From positions 4,836,001 through 4,900,000 of the forward strand of contig NZ_AP022613.1 in NCBI RefSeq assembly GCF_010730195.1: a stretch of 64,000 nt of DNA. The letters are read 5' to 3'. The position numbers were made by a program, and so were the translations under genes. A model generated the notes under the pieces. That model searched no databases. It had not been told where the DNA came from and saw only the letters and a program-made list of their open reading frames with translations. Source of the stretch: Mycobacterium conspicuum (GTDB lineage Bacteria > Actinomycetota > Actinomycetes > Mycobacteriales > Mycobacteriaceae). Below, one piece after another: positions 46,129 through 57,305 of this stretch (positions within the stretch are counted from its first letter, which is position 1; the number at the start of each line of letters is the position of its first letter).

Positions 46129-47772
46129 GAGGTCACGCAGCCGGCGCGGCAGCGACGTCCCCGGCGCGCTGGCCGCGGCCGCCAGCATGTCGGCCACGTC
46201 GGTGAACTTGTTGCGCGGCCGCCCGAGCGCGGCACCGCGGGCGATCTCCACGGCGTCGATGGCGCGCCACCCGGCGGAGTCGACGGCATCGGGCTGACGA
46301 GCGCGCACCAGCCTCGCCAGCGCGGCCGGCTTGCCGACCGGGTCGGCCAACTTGCCGGCGTTGAAATCGGCGACCAGCGCCTGGACCGTCTGCAACGAGC
46401 ATGACTTGTTGGTGCCGATGAAGCCGGTGGGGCCGCGCTTGATCCAGCCCGCGACGTACGTTCCCGGTACGACGCGGCCGCCCTCGTTGGGGACGACGGC
46501 CGCCGCCTCGTCGAACGGCAGATCGCGAATCGGCTTGCCGCGGTAGCCAATCGAGGTCAACACCAGGCCCGCCTCGAGCCCGCGCCGCTCCGCAGTGCCG
46601 GTGAGCGAGAACTCCACGCCGGTGGCTCGCTGCTGCCCGACGACGCGCTCCGGCGTGAGCCGATACGCCAGCCGGATCCGCGGGCCGGGCCCGGCAGCGT
46701 CGCCCAGTTTGCTCAAAATCTCCAGCTTGGCGCGTGTCAAGCCGTCCGACACGCCCGCGAGGTCGCGCTGAACCAGCTGGCGGTCGTCGGCGTCGAGCAC
46801 GACGTCGCGCGTGCTGACCAGCCCGATCAACTCCGGCAGCGTGAACGCCGAGTGCGCGGGTCCGCGGCGGGCCACGATCACCACCTCGCGGACCGCGGAA
46901 CCGCGCAATACCTCCAGCGCGCCGTCGGCGATGTCGGTGCGCGCCAAGTCGTTCGGATCGGCGGTGAGCACCCGCGCCACGTCAAGGGCGACGTTGCCGT
47001 TGCCCACGATCACGACCCGTTCGTGGCTGAGATCGACTGGCAGGTCGGCGAAGTCGGGATGACCGTTGATCCACGCGACCAACTCGGTGGCCGTTGCCGT
47101 GCCCGGCAGACCCATCCCGTCGATGTCCAGTCGGCGATCGTCGGGCGCACCGACCGCGTACAGCACGGCGTGATGATGGGCCAGTAGGTCGGCGTGGCTC
47201 AGGTGCTTGCCGATCTCCACATTGAGGTAGAACCGGAAGTGGCGGTGACGGCTCACCCGCTCGAAGAGCCGGGTGACCCGCTTGGTGTTCTGGTGATCGG
47301 GCGCCACCCCGGCACGCACCAAACCATAAGGGGTAGGCAGCTTTTCGAAGACGTTGACCCGCACACCGTGCTGGGTGAGCAGCTCGTCGGCGGCATACAT
47401 CGCCGCCGGGCCGGACCCGACGATGGCCACGGTCAGCGGCTGGCGACGAACCCGCACCTCGGCCGCCGGGAGCACCGGCGCCAGCTTCGACGTCGGCGGA
47501 AGCTTCACGTCCGCGGGCCGCTCGGGATAAAACGACGCGTTGATCTCAACGAACGGCAACTGCTTGACATCCAGCCGGTTATCGGGCGCGATCGCGCCGA
47601 CCGGGCAGGCGCTCACACAAGCACCGCAGTCCACGCACGCCACCGGATCGATGTGGAGCATCTCCGCAGTCGCGAAGCCCGGCTCATCCGGCGTGGGGTG
47701 AATGCAGTTCACCGGACACGCGAAGACACAGGACCCGTCGTTGCAGCACGACTGGGTAATGACATGCGGCAT
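46060..47772 (-). CDS. fprB: Ferredoxin/ferredoxin-NADP+ reductase fusion FprB
   Basis: This 570-aa protein has an N-terminal 7Fe/8Fe-type ferredoxin domain (residues 1-65; CCNDGSCVFACPVNC and CVDCGACVSACPVGA) fused to an adrenodoxin-reductase-like FAD/NADPH module. The FAD motif is VAIVGSGPAAMYAADEL near 110, the NADP motif VVIVGNGNVALDVARVL near 250, and the FAD-closing segment GWIKRGPTGFIGTNK near 450. It transfers electrons from NADPH to oxygenases. It is 18 bases downstream of an AurF-like di-iron oxygenase gene, a likely client. M. tuberculosis FprB is of similar length (575 aa, recall). Its 3' end overlaps the VOC gene by 69 bases. Confidence 0.93.
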   Translation of the reverse strand: MPHVITQSCCNDGSCVFACPVNCIHPTPDEPGFATAEMLHIDPVACVDCGACVSACPVGAIAPDNRLDVKQLPFVEINASFYPERPADVKLPPTSKLAPVLPAAEVRVRRQPLTVAIVGSGPAAMYAADELLTQHGVRVNVFEKLPTPYGLVRAGVAPDHQNTKRVTRLFERVSRHRHFRFYLNVEIGKHLSHADLLAHHHAVLYAVGAPDDRRLDIDGMGLPGTATATELVAWINGHPDFADLPVDLSHERVVIVGNGNVALDVARVLTADPNDLARTDIADGALEVLRGSAVREVVIVARRGPAHSAFTLPELIGLVSTRDVVLDADDRQLVQRDLAGVSDGLTRAKLEILSKLGDAAGPGPRIRLAYRLTPERVVGQQRATGVEFSLTGTAERRGLEAGLVLTSIGYRGKPIRDLPFDEAAAVVPNEGGRVVPGTYVAGWIKRGPTGFIGTNKSCSLQTVQALVADFNAGKLADPVGKPAALARLVRARQPDAVDSAGWRAIDAVEIARGAALGRPRNKFTDVADMLAAAASAPGTSLPRRLRDLLASAGHRRLDLLHADLTHRLPH

Positions 47773-47790
47773 AACAGAACTCGCAGTAGG

Positions 47791-50077
<2,287 letters not shown>

Positions 50078-50174
50078 CCCGTTCCGCGTGTCAGCCAGGT
50101 GAACGGCGTCTGGCGAGCTAGAGTGCGCCCTGAAGGCTCGGCGCTGATCTGCCCGGAGCCTGCGAGGAGAAGCC

Positions 50175-51005
50175 ATGCGGGAACTCAAAGTGGTTGGACT
50201 CGATGCCGACGGCAAGACCATCATCTGCCAGAGCGGCGGCCCCGACGACCAGTTCAAGCTCCCCGTCGACGACCGGCTGCGCGCGGCCATCCGCGGCGAA
50301 GCGCCGCCGCCGGAGCAACCCCAGCTCGACATCGAAGTCAGCGACCTGCTGAGCCCCAAGGAGATTCAGGCCCGCATCCGCGCCGGCGCGTCGGTCGAAC
50401 AGGTGGCGTCGCAATCGGGCTCCGACATCGCGCGGATCCGGCGCTTCGCCCATCCGGTATTGCTGGAACGCTCGCGCGCCGCCGAGCTGGCCACCGCCGC
50501 ACACCCGCTCCAAGCCGACGGCCCCGGGGTGCTCACCCTGCTGGAGACCGTCTCCACCGCGTTGGTGGCGCGCGGCCTCAACCCGGCCAGGCTCGGCTGG
50601 GACGCCTGGCGCAACGAGGACGGCCGCTGGACGGTCCAGCTGTCGTGGCAGGTCGGCCTATCCGAGAACCACGCACACTTCTGCTTCACCCCCGGGCCGC
50701 ACGGCGGCACCGTAACCGCGATCGACGACCCCGCCAGTGAGCTGATCGACCCGGACTTCAAACCCCCGCTGCGGCCCTTGGCGCCGGTGGCCCGCCTCGC
50801 ATTCGAGACGCCCGCCGAGCCTGCCCCGCCCGCCGAGCCCGCGCCGGTCGGCGACGTCGTCGACGTCGGCGAAAAAGCCCAAGCTGCCCCGGCGCCCGCC
50901 GCCCAAGCGGCGGTGAGCACCCCGGCAAGCAGCCGGCGCGGCAAGCCCGCCATTCCCGCGTGGGAGGACGTGCTGCTCGGGGTGCGTTCGGCCGGACAGC
51001 GCTAG
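50175..51005 (+). CDS. sepH: Septation protein SepH (DUF3071)
   Basis: This 276-aa actinobacterial cell-division protein stimulates FtsZ assembly. The N-terminal DUF3071 domain (MRELKVVGLDADGKTIICQ, FKLPVDDRLRAAIRG) includes a helix-turn-helix at LSPKEIQARIRAGASVEQVA. After about residue 215 follows an Ala/Pro/Glu-rich disordered part, ending with a conserved C-terminal patch RRGKPAIPAWEDVLLGVR, the usual SepH ending. GAGGAGAAGCC precedes ATG 50175. It follows serC by about 100 bases; 84 bases separate it from the convergent DUF2537 gene. Confidence 0.9.
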   Translation: MRELKVVGLDADGKTIICQSGGPDDQFKLPVDDRLRAAIRGEAPPPEQPQLDIEVSDLLSPKEIQARIRAGASVEQVASQSGSDIARIRRFAHPVLLERSRAAELATAAHPLQADGPGVLTLLETVSTALVARGLNPARLGWDAWRNEDGRWTVQLSWQVGLSENHAHFCFTPGPHGGTVTAIDDPASELIDPDFKPPLRPLAPVARLAFETPAEPAPPAEPAPVGDVVDVGEKAQAAPAPAAQAAVSTPASSRRGKPAIPAWEDVLLGVRSAGQR

Positions 51006-51089
51006 CCCGCGCCGACCTGGTATCGCATACGCCATCGCTTTTCAAAACTGGGTAACGGTTGCCCGACGGTGCTGGTGGGGCTGCTGGGA

Positions 51090-51359
51090 CTAGCCCGCGG
51101 CCAGAGCCAGCAGCGTCACCCACGCGCCGATCACTCCCACCCCCGCGCCGAGCACGAACCAGCGCCACACCGGGGTGCGCCGCCAGCCCCACAGCGTGGG
51201 CGCCAGCCCCCCGGCCGCCACGATGTTGAGCCCGACGGCCAGCAGCGGATGGACCCGGATCAACCCGAGGCTGAGCACCACCACCGCGACGGCGGTGACC
51301 GCGGCGACGAACCCGGCCACCGTCAGACCCGTCCCCCAGGGCACGGGCGCGTCGGTCAC
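51090..51359 (-). CDS. DUF2537 small membrane protein (Rv0882-like)
   Basis: This 89-aa protein has three hydrophobic stretches: TGLTVAGFVAAVTAVAVVVL, ALLAVGLNIVAAGGL-like central helix and WFVLGAGVGVIGAWVTLLAL. It carries the DUF2537 motif WGWRRTPVWRW between helices 2 and 3. Function unknown. Its GTG start overlaps the stop of the rRNA/tRNA methylase gene by four bases, so it is translationally coupled as the last gene of the MarR-TrmH-DUF2537 set. Confidence 0.8.
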   Translation of the reverse strand: MTDAPVPWGTGLTVAGFVAAVTAVAVVVLSLGLIRVHPLLAVGLNIVAAGGLAPTLWGWRRTPVWRWFVLGAGVGVIGAWVTLLALAAG

Positions 51360-52171
51360 GGGCCCACCCTAGCCCGCTCGTAGAAGGCCAGCGCCGCCGC
51401 GGTTGCGACGTTCAGCGAGTCGGTGCCCCGCGACATCGGGATGCGCACCCGCACATCGCTCAACCGCTGCACGGCCGCTGTCAACCCGGGGCCCTCGGCC
51501 CCCACCAGGACCGCGACGCGGTCGCCGCGCGCCGCGTCCATCGCCTCCGGCAGCGCCCGCGCGTCCCGGTGCGGGGTCATCGCCAAGAGCCGAAACCCGT
51601 GCTCCTTCAACATGATCAGGTCGCCGGGCCAGTCCGCCGAACGCGCATACGGCACCAGCAACGCATGCCCCATCGACACCCGCACGGCGCGGCGGTACAG
51701 CGGATCGGCGCAGCCGCTGCCGAACACCACCGCGTCCACGCCCAGCCCTGCGGCGTTTCGAAAGATCGAACCCAGGTTCTCGTGGTCGTTGACGCCTTCG
51801 AGCACCGCGACGGTGCGGGCCCCTCCGACCACTTGCGCGACGGTCGGTTCGGGGAGCCGCCGCGCGGCGGCCAGCACTCCGCGATTGAGATGGAAGCCCA
51901 CCACCTGCGCCATGACGTCGGCGGACGCCCGGTAGTAGGGCGCCCGCACGGCCTCGCCCAGATCGTCGCGCAGCTCGGCCAGCCGGCGGTCGGTGCCGAG
52001 CATCGCGTGCGGGGTGAACCGGGATGCCAGCATGCGCTGCACCACCAGCACGCCCTCGGCGATCACCAAACCTTTGCCGGTCGGCAGGTCGGGGCGAGGG
52101 TCGACGCTGTTCAGGTCGCGGAAGTCGTCAAGCCGGGGGTCGTCGGGATCGGTGACGTCCTGGACAAGCAC
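51356..52171 (-). CDS. TrmH/SpoU-family RNA 2'-O-methyltransferase (Rv0881-like)
   Basis: This 271-aa SPOUT-class methylase uses S-adenosylmethionine to methylate ribose in rRNA or tRNA. The N-terminal substrate-binding domain (about 1-100) precedes the knotted catalytic domain with the three SpoU motifs: VNDHENLGSIFRNAAGLG (motif 1, Asn/Arg), VLVGAEGPGL (motif 2) and RIPMSRGTDSLNVATAAAL (motif 3). The target nucleotide cannot be assigned. GTG 52171 directly abuts the MarR stop, so the two are coupled. Confidence 0.9.
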   Translation of the reverse strand: MLVQDVTDPDDPRLDDFRDLNSVDPRPDLPTGKGLVIAEGVLVVQRMLASRFTPHAMLGTDRRLAELRDDLGEAVRAPYYRASADVMAQVVGFHLNRGVLAAARRLPEPTVAQVVGGARTVAVLEGVNDHENLGSIFRNAAGLGVDAVVFGSGCADPLYRRAVRVSMGHALLVPYARSADWPGDLIMLKEHGFRLLAMTPHRDARALPEAMDAARGDRVAVLVGAEGPGLTAAVQRLSDVRVRIPMSRGTDSLNVATAAALAFYERARVGP

Positions 52172-52603
52172 TCACGGGCTTTCGTCGACCAGCGCCAAGA
52201 TGATGTCGGCGGCCTGGCGCAGAACCTCGCGCCTATCGTCGTCCAGCGTCGCGAGCCGCTCGGCCAACCACTCCTGGCGGGCCCGTCGCGCCGCCTTGAC
52301 CAACTCGGCGCCCGACTCGGACACCGACACCACCACCTGCCGGCCGTCGACGGGATGCGGTTCGCGCTCCACCAAGCCTTCGTCGGCCAAAGACGCGATC
52401 ACCCGCGTCATCGACGGCGGCCTGACCCGTTCGCGAATCGCCAACGCGCCGGGCGTCATCGCGCCCTCATTTGCCAGGATCGTCAGCGCCGAAAGCTGGG
52501 AAAGCGACACCGGCGATTGCGGATTCCGAAACCGCAACTGCCGGGCCAACCGCATGACCGCCAGCGACAGGTCTGCGGCCAGCCGCGCATCGCCGTCAGC
52601 CAT
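52172..52603 (-). CDS. MarR family transcriptional regulator (Rv0880-like)
   Basis: This 143-aa winged-helix dimer has [20 protein letters not shown] then [20 protein letters not shown] (recognition helix), the wing [20 protein letters not shown] with the conserved DxR, and long terminal helices for dimerisation. M. tuberculosis Rv0880 is described as a redox/antibiotic-response MarR protein. It heads a minus-strand three-gene operon with the RNA methylase and DUF2537 gene, and is divergent from the DUF2530 gene across about 80 bases. Confidence 0.92.
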   Translation of the reverse strand: MADGDARLAADLSLAVMRLARQLRFRNPQSPVSLSQLSALTILANEGAMTPGALAIRERVRPPSMTRVIASLADEGLVEREPHPVDGRQVVVSVSESGAELVKAARRARQEWLAERLATLDDDRREVLRQAADIILALVDESP

Positions 52604-52685
52604 GGCGCGAGGTTACAACGGAAGCTATGAGCCCACGATAGAAACGACAGACTCGGGGACCTTGGTCACAGGTCGTTGCCGGGCT

Positions 52686-52961
52686 ATGTTGGTCGCGATG
52701 AGCACCGACCGCGAGCCGCCGCGGCTACCCCCGAGGCTGCTGGCCGTGTGGCCGATCATCGCGATCGGCGAATTGGGCTGGCTGCTGGCGACCATCGCCG
52801 CGTTCACCATGCCCGCCTTGCAGGGTTGGCGTCCGATGGTGCTGGCCGGCCTGGGAACCGGGTTCGTCGGGACGAGCATCTTCCTGCTGCAGCTTGCCGG
52901 CGCACGCCGGGGTGCGCGCGGTGCACAGTCCGGCCTCGAGACTTTCCTGAACCCGAACTAG
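52686..52961 (+). CDS. DUF2530 small membrane protein (Rv0879c-like)
   Basis: This 91-aa protein is a Pro-rich N-terminal segment (PPRLPPRLLAVWP) followed by two membrane helices (AIGELGWLLATIAAFTMPAL and PMVLAGLGTGFVGTSIFLLQ) and the DUF2530 ending RRGARGAQSGLE. ATG 52686 gives the 91-residue length I recall for the M. tuberculosis protein; ATG 52698 (MSTDREPP) is an alternative. Its stop overlaps that of the convergent DUF3027 gene by two bases. Function unknown. Confidence 0.78.
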   Translation: MLVAMSTDREPPRLPPRLLAVWPIIAIGELGWLLATIAAFTMPALQGWRPMVLAGLGTGFVGTSIFLLQLAGARRGARGAQSGLETFLNPN

Positions 52962-53782
52962 TCGCCTGGCTCGGCGGACTCGGCCGGCTCGGCGGGCGGC
53001 GCCTGAACGACATCGAGGACGCCGTCGTCGTACGGGTCATAAATCGGCGAACCGGTGCCCGCCGGGGCGGGCGTGTCGGAGTGGGCGCCGCACCCGTAGT
53101 ACTTGTCGACGACATGCCCGTCGGCGGACATCTCGTTGCCGCACACGCCGAACATGGCGCCGAGCGATCCCGCCAGCGGCAGGAAGAATCCACAGTCGCG
53201 GCACGTCCGCTTGGTCGAGCGCGCCATCGCCGAATCCGGACCGTAATCCCCGTCGTGCCAACGCTGGGCGGCGTCCGCCCGGCCCCACGGGCCCATCACC
53301 CAGCGACGGCCCAGCCCGATTTCGGCGGCGACCTCGTCGACCTGCGGGTCACCGCTGGCGGCGTAGCCCGGAACCAGCCGCGGGTCGTCCTTGGCCGGCG
53401 CGAGCAGGTCTCCGGGGTTGAGATCCCCGGGCCTGACCCGCTGCTCCCACGGCACCCACTCGGGCGCCAGCAGCGCCGTCGGTCCGGGGATCAGCACCAC
53501 CTCGCTGACCGTGGCGTGGTCGGCGCCGGGATAGGCGGCGACGACGACGGCCCACTGCCAGCCCTGGTAGCCGGGCAGATGCGCGAGGAAGCGGTGGGTG
53601 GCGGCGGTGGGGTCTTCGTAGCCGACACCGAGGTAATCGCCCACGGTGTCGGCGCCGCTGAACTCCGCGACGGCGGCCCTGGCCTGATCGACGGCACCCG
53701 TCAGCAGCGCCGCCGTCTCCGCGGGCCACTCGGCCACGGTCACGGCGCCGGATTCGTTCATGGGGCCGGTCACGGTGTCCAT
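52958..53782 (-). CDS. DUF3027 family protein (Rv0877-like)
   Basis: This 274-aa actinobacterial protein of unknown function belongs to DUF3027. The N-terminal half contains VGDYLGVGYEDPTAATHRF and PGYQGWQWAVVVAAYPG; the central part WVPWEQRVRPGDLNPGDLL is highly conserved. A likely zinc site is formed by the cysteines in RTCRDCGFFLPL, MFGVCGNEMSADG and YYGCGAHSD. ATG 53782 (MDTVTGPMNES) was chosen because a TAGTAT-like box lies just upstream, suiting a leaderless start; the frame opens 33 bases earlier. Divergent from the MFS gene. Confidence 0.82.
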   Translation of the reverse strand: MDTVTGPMNESGAVTVAEWPAETAALLTGAVDQARAAVAEFSGADTVGDYLGVGYEDPTAATHRFLAHLPGYQGWQWAVVVAAYPGADHATVSEVVLIPGPTALLAPEWVPWEQRVRPGDLNPGDLLAPAKDDPRLVPGYAASGDPQVDEVAAEIGLGRRWVMGPWGRADAAQRWHDGDYGPDSAMARSTKRTCRDCGFFLPLAGSLGAMFGVCGNEMSADGHVVDKYYGCGAHSDTPAPAGTGSPIYDPYDDGVLDVVQAPPAEPAESAEPGD

Positions 53783-53836
53783 ACTAGGTTGGCGAGCCAC
53801 GCCCGGTTGCCCCACCGCATAGGACAGAATTGATAC

Positions 53837-55540
53837 GTGTCAGGACGGCGGCGTGATCAATCGGGTCGTGTGGCCCCGAACTCAGGCCACCGCACCCGTA
53901 ACGGTTCGGCCAACCAGCACCCGGGCATGGCCAACTACCCCGCCGACCCTGCCGACACTCGGCGCGGGCGCCGCCCACCGCCCATGCCCAGCGCGAACCG
54001 TTATCTCCCACCGTTGGGCCAAAAGCGGCCAGAACCCGAACGCAGCAACCCGCCGCCGCGCGGTCCCAATCCCAGCGAACGCATCACCGTCACCCGCGCC
54101 GCGGCGATGCGCAGCCGCGAAATGGGTTCGCGCATGTACTGGATGGTGCAGCGGGCCGCGACCGCCGACGGCGCCGACAAGTCCGGGCTGACGGCGCTCA
54201 CCTGGCCGGTGGTCGCGAACTTCGCCGTCGATGCGGCGATGGCCGTCGCGCTGGCCAACACCCTGTTCTTCGCCGCGGCAAGCGGCGAGAGCAAGTCCAA
54301 GGTCGCGCTGTACCTGTTGATCACCATCGCCCCCTTCGCGGTCATCGCGCCGCTCATCGGTCCGGCGCTGGACCGGCTGCAGCACGGCCGCCGCGTCGCG
54401 CTGGCGGCGTCCTTCGCGCTGCGCACCGCGCTGGCGGTGGTGCTGGTGATGAACTACGACGGCGCCAGCGGCAGCTATCCGTCGGTGGTGCTCTACCCCT
54501 GCGCGCTGGCGATGATGGTGTTCTCCAAATCGTTTTCCGTGCTGCGCAGCGCGGTGACGCCGCGGGTGATGCCGCCGACCATCGACCTGGTGCGGGTCAA
54601 CTCGCGGCTGACGGTGTTCGGTCTGCTGGGCGGCACCATCGCCGGCGGCGCCATCGCCGGCGGTGTCGAGTTCGTCTGCACCCACCTGTTCAAGCTGCCC
54701 GGCGCGTTGTTCGTCGTCATCGCGGTCACGGTCGCCGGCGCGCTGCTGTCGATGCGGATTCCGCGCTGGGTCGAGGTGACGACCGGCGAGGTGCCCGCCA
54801 CGCTGAGCTATCGCCGGCACGGCGCCGCACCGCCGCGAAGCTGGCCGGAGGAAGTCAAGAGGGTCCCCAAGATGGCCACGGCGACGCTTCGACAGCCGTT
54901 GGGCCGCAACATCATTACCTCGCTGTGGGGCAACTGCACCATCAAGGTGATGGTCGGCTTTTTGTTCTTGTATCCGGCGTTCGTCGCCAAGGCGCACGAA
55001 GCCAACGCCTGGTATCAGCTCGGGATGCTGGGCATGATCGGCGCCGCCGCTGCGATCGGCAATTTCGTCGGCAACTTCACCAGCGCACGACTACAGCTGG
55101 GCAGGCCGGCCGTCCTGGTGGTGCGCTGCACGGTGGGCGTCACCGTGGTGGCCCTGGCCGCCGCGGTGGCCGGCAATCTCGTGGTGACCACCATCGCCGC
55201 ACTGGTCACCTCGGGATCCAGCGCCATCGCCAAGGCATCGCTGGACGCGTCGCTGCAAAACGACCTGCCCGAGGAATCGCGCGCCTCGGGATTCGGGCGC
55301 TCCGAGTCGACCCTGCAGCTGGCCTGGGTGCTCGGCGGCGCGGTGGGCGTTTTGGTCTACACCCAGTTGTGGGTCGGCTTCACCGCGATCAGCGGCCTGC
55401 TGATCCTGGGCCTGGCCCAAACCGTCGTCAGCTTCCGGGGTGACTCGTTGATCCCCGGCCTCGGCGGCAACCGACCGGTCATGGTGGAGCAGGAAAGCAA
55501 GCGCCGCGGCGCCGACAGCCCGGCGGCGGTGCATCGGTGA
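53837..55540 (+). CDS. MFS-type membrane protein (Rv0876c-like)
   Basis: This 567-aa protein has a long Pro/Arg-rich cytoplasmic N-tail (about 110 residues) followed by about eleven to twelve membrane helices, beginning ALTWPVVANFAVDAAMAVAL. The MFS-like loop GPALDRLQHGRRVALAAS is present after TM3, and the middle RYSRR-type loop is replaced by a ~55-aa charged linker (RRHGAAPPRSWPEEVKRVP). Transported compound unknown; M. tuberculosis Rv0876c is the positional match (recall). GTG 53837 is the only plausible start near the divergent DUF3027 promoter. It overlaps the following gene by four bases. Confidence 0.82.
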   Translation: MSGRRRDQSGRVAPNSGHRTRNGSANQHPGMANYPADPADTRRGRRPPPMPSANRYLPPLGQKRPEPERSNPPPRGPNPSERITVTRAAAMRSREMGSRMYWMVQRAATADGADKSGLTALTWPVVANFAVDAAMAVALANTLFFAAASGESKSKVALYLLITIAPFAVIAPLIGPALDRLQHGRRVALAASFALRTALAVVLVMNYDGASGSYPSVVLYPCALAMMVFSKSFSVLRSAVTPRVMPPTIDLVRVNSRLTVFGLLGGTIAGGAIAGGVEFVCTHLFKLPGALFVVIAVTVAGALLSMRIPRWVEVTTGEVPATLSYRRHGAAPPRSWPEEVKRVPKMATATLRQPLGRNIITSLWGNCTIKVMVGFLFLYPAFVAKAHEANAWYQLGMLGMIGAAAAIGNFVGNFTSARLQLGRPAVLVVRCTVGVTVVALAAAVAGNLVVTTIAALVTSGSSAIAKASLDASLQNDLPEESRASGFGRSESTLQLAWVLGGAVGVLVYTQLWVGFTAISGLLILGLAQTVVSFRGDSLIPGLGGNRPVMVEQESKRRGADSPAAVHR

Positions 55541-56037
55541 AGCCCCGGCTTAATCGTCGCGCCGCCGCGCTGCTCGCGGCAGTCGTCGTGCTGCTGGCCG
55601 CCGCGGCCGGGGTCGGCGCGTGGCTGCTGGTGCGCAAGCCCGGCCCCCGACCGCCAGAGATCAGCGCGTACTCGCACGGGCACCTGATCCGCGTGGGGCC
55701 GTACCAGTACTGCAACGCGCTCAACCTCGACGACTGTCAGACCCCGCAAGCCCAAGGTGAGCTGCGAGCGAGCGCGCGCTACCCGGTGCAGCTGTCGGTG
55801 CCCGAAGCCATTGCGCGTGCGCCGTGGCGGCTGATGCAGGTGTACGCCGACCCCACCAACACCACCAGCACGATGTTCCGGCCGAACAGCCGGCTGGCGG
55901 TCACGATCCCCACCGTCGACCCGCAGCGCGGACAGCTGACCGGGATAGTCGTGCAACTGCTGACGCTGGTGGTCGACCGCTCGGGTGAGCTACGCGACGT
56001 CCCGCATGCGGAATGGTCTGTGCGCCTTAATTATTGA
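55537..56037 (+). CDS. DUF2771 exported protein (Rv0875c-like)
   Basis: This 166-aa protein has an N-terminal signal or anchor helix (RRAAALLAAVVVLLAAAAGVGAWLL, residues 8-32) and an extracytoplasmic beta domain of the DUF2771 family. The domain begins PPEISAYSHGHLIRVGPYQYC; two cysteines (QYCNALNLDDCQ) probably form a disulphide. GTG 55537 overlaps the stop of the MFS gene (GTGA), so the two are coupled. Function unknown. The last residues overlap antisense with the small broken gene that follows. Confidence 0.83.
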   Translation: MKPRLNRRAAALLAAVVVLLAAAAGVGAWLLVRKPGPRPPEISAYSHGHLIRVGPYQYCNALNLDDCQTPQAQGELRASARYPVQLSVPEAIARAPWRLMQVYADPTNTTSTMFRPNSRLAVTIPTVDPQRGQLTGIVVQLLTLVVDRSGELRDVPHAEWSVRLNY

Positions 56038-56273
56038 CGCGATTATTGGCGCGCTGAGGGCGGCGTCTCGGTCCATTGCGCAGCGTGTAGAACCTGCGCG
56101 GCCGGTCACTGACCCTGGCCTCGATGCGCCAGCCGTACCGTCGGCCCCGCTCGGTGATCTCCGCCGCGTTCGCCGACAGCCGGGCGAACCGGACCGACAC
56201 CAGCGCGGCGACCAACAGCGCCCACCGCCACGACGATCGCGCACACAGCCAACACGAACGCGGCCACCACCAT
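56027..56273 (-). pseudogene. Small membrane protein, probably frameshifted
   Basis: From ATG 56273 the reading MVVAAFVLAVCAIVVAV is a good membrane helix, but it then leaves frame. Dropping one G of the GGG run (plus-strand ccc at 56221-56223) lets it continue as LLVAALVSVRFARLSANAAE, then ITERGRRYGWRIEARV and a basic tail ending at 56027. As given, only a 62-aa TTG-started fragment (56215-56027) remains open. The joined ~82-aa protein would be a single-helix anchor with a charged coiled tail. I recognise no family. Sequencing error is as likely as decay. Confidence 0.4.
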
Positions 56274-56292
56274 GCGCGGACTCTAACATCCG

Positions 56293-57303
56293 CTACGCGC
56301 CGTGACCGACCGGAACTTGCTCACCGTCACGCGCCGGCCCCGGCGCAGTGCCATCACCGAAAGGCCTGCCGCCCAACGCTTCCCGACCGTGGGGGGTCAA
56401 CCAGTCGCCCAGCTCGGGCCCCTCGGGCACGATCCCGGTGGGGTTGATGTCGGAATGCACGAGGTAGTAGTGCTGCTTGATCTGCACAAAGTCGATGGTG
56501 TCGCCGAAGCCCGGCGTCTGAAACAGGTCGCGCGCATAGGCCCACAGCACCGGCATCTCGGAAAGCTTGGACCGATTGCACTTGAAATGCCCGTGGTAGA
56601 CCGGATCGAAGCGGGCCAGCGTGGTGAACAGCCGCACGTCGGCCTCGGTGATGGTGTCCCCCACCAAATATCGCTGGCCCGCCAGCCGCTCGCTCAACCA
56701 ATCCAGCGCGACGAACAGGCGGTCGTAGGCCGCCTCGTACGCCTGCTGCGAGCCCGCGAAGCCACACCGGTACACGCCGTTGTTGACCTCCGTGTACACC
56801 CGCTTGCTCACCTCGTCGATCTCGTCTCGCAGCGGCTCGGGGTACAGCTGCGGCGCGCCGTCGCGGTGATACGCGGTCCACTCGGTGGAGAAATCGAGCG
56901 TCATCTGCGCGAAGTCGTTGGTGACCACCTGACCCGTGGCCACCTCGACGATGGCGGGCACCGTCACTCCCTTGGGGTAATCCGGGATGCGCTTGTTGTA
57001 GGCGTCGCGCAGGAAGTGGATCTTGAGCACCGGGTCCACTCCACCCGGGTCGAGGTCGAACGTCCAACTGCGCTTGTCATGGGTCGGGCCGCAAAAGCCA
57101 ATGGAGAGAACCTCTTCCAGGCCCAGCAGCCGGCGCACGATGATCGTCCGGTTGGCCCATGGGCAGGCGCGGGCCACCACGAGCCGATACCGGCCGGGCT
57201 CAACCGGATAGCCGTCGCGCCCGTCGGCGGTGATGCGGGTGCTGATGTAGTTCGTGTCGCGGGTGAACTCCCCGGCGCCGACGTATCCGGCTTCGGTTTC
57301 CAT
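56293..57303 (-). CDS. Xi-class glutathione S-transferase-like protein (thiol-hydroquinone reductase type)
   Basis: This 336-aa protein belongs to the YqjG/ECM4-like S-glutathionyl-hydroquinone reductase group. The catalytic Cys is in the CPWA motif of VVARACPWANRTIIVRRL; other hallmarks are the substrate-side segment GFCGPTHDKRSWTFD, the cis-Pro region VPAIVEVATGQVVTNDF, and the C-terminal helical domain LVGDTITEADVRLFTTLARFD. Mycobacteria use mycothiol, not glutathione, so reduction of mycothiol or other thiol adducts of quinones is a reasonable inference. ATG 57303 starts two bases after the fadE10 stop, in one operon. The last ~20 residues (APGPARDGEQVPVGHGA) lie outside the fold. Confidence 0.87.
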   Translation of the reverse strand: METEAGYVGAGEFTRDTNYISTRITADGRDGYPVEPGRYRLVVARACPWANRTIIVRRLLGLEEVLSIGFCGPTHDKRSWTFDLDPGGVDPVLKIHFLRDAYNKRIPDYPKGVTVPAIVEVATGQVVTNDFAQMTLDFSTEWTAYHRDGAPQLYPEPLRDEIDEVSKRVYTEVNNGVYRCGFAGSQQAYEAAYDRLFVALDWLSERLAGQRYLVGDTITEADVRLFTTLARFDPVYHGHFKCNRSKLSEMPVLWAYARDLFQTPGFGDTIDFVQIKQHYYLVHSDINPTGIVPEGPELGDWLTPHGREALGGRPFGDGTAPGPARDGEQVPVGHGA

Positions 57304-57305
57304 GC

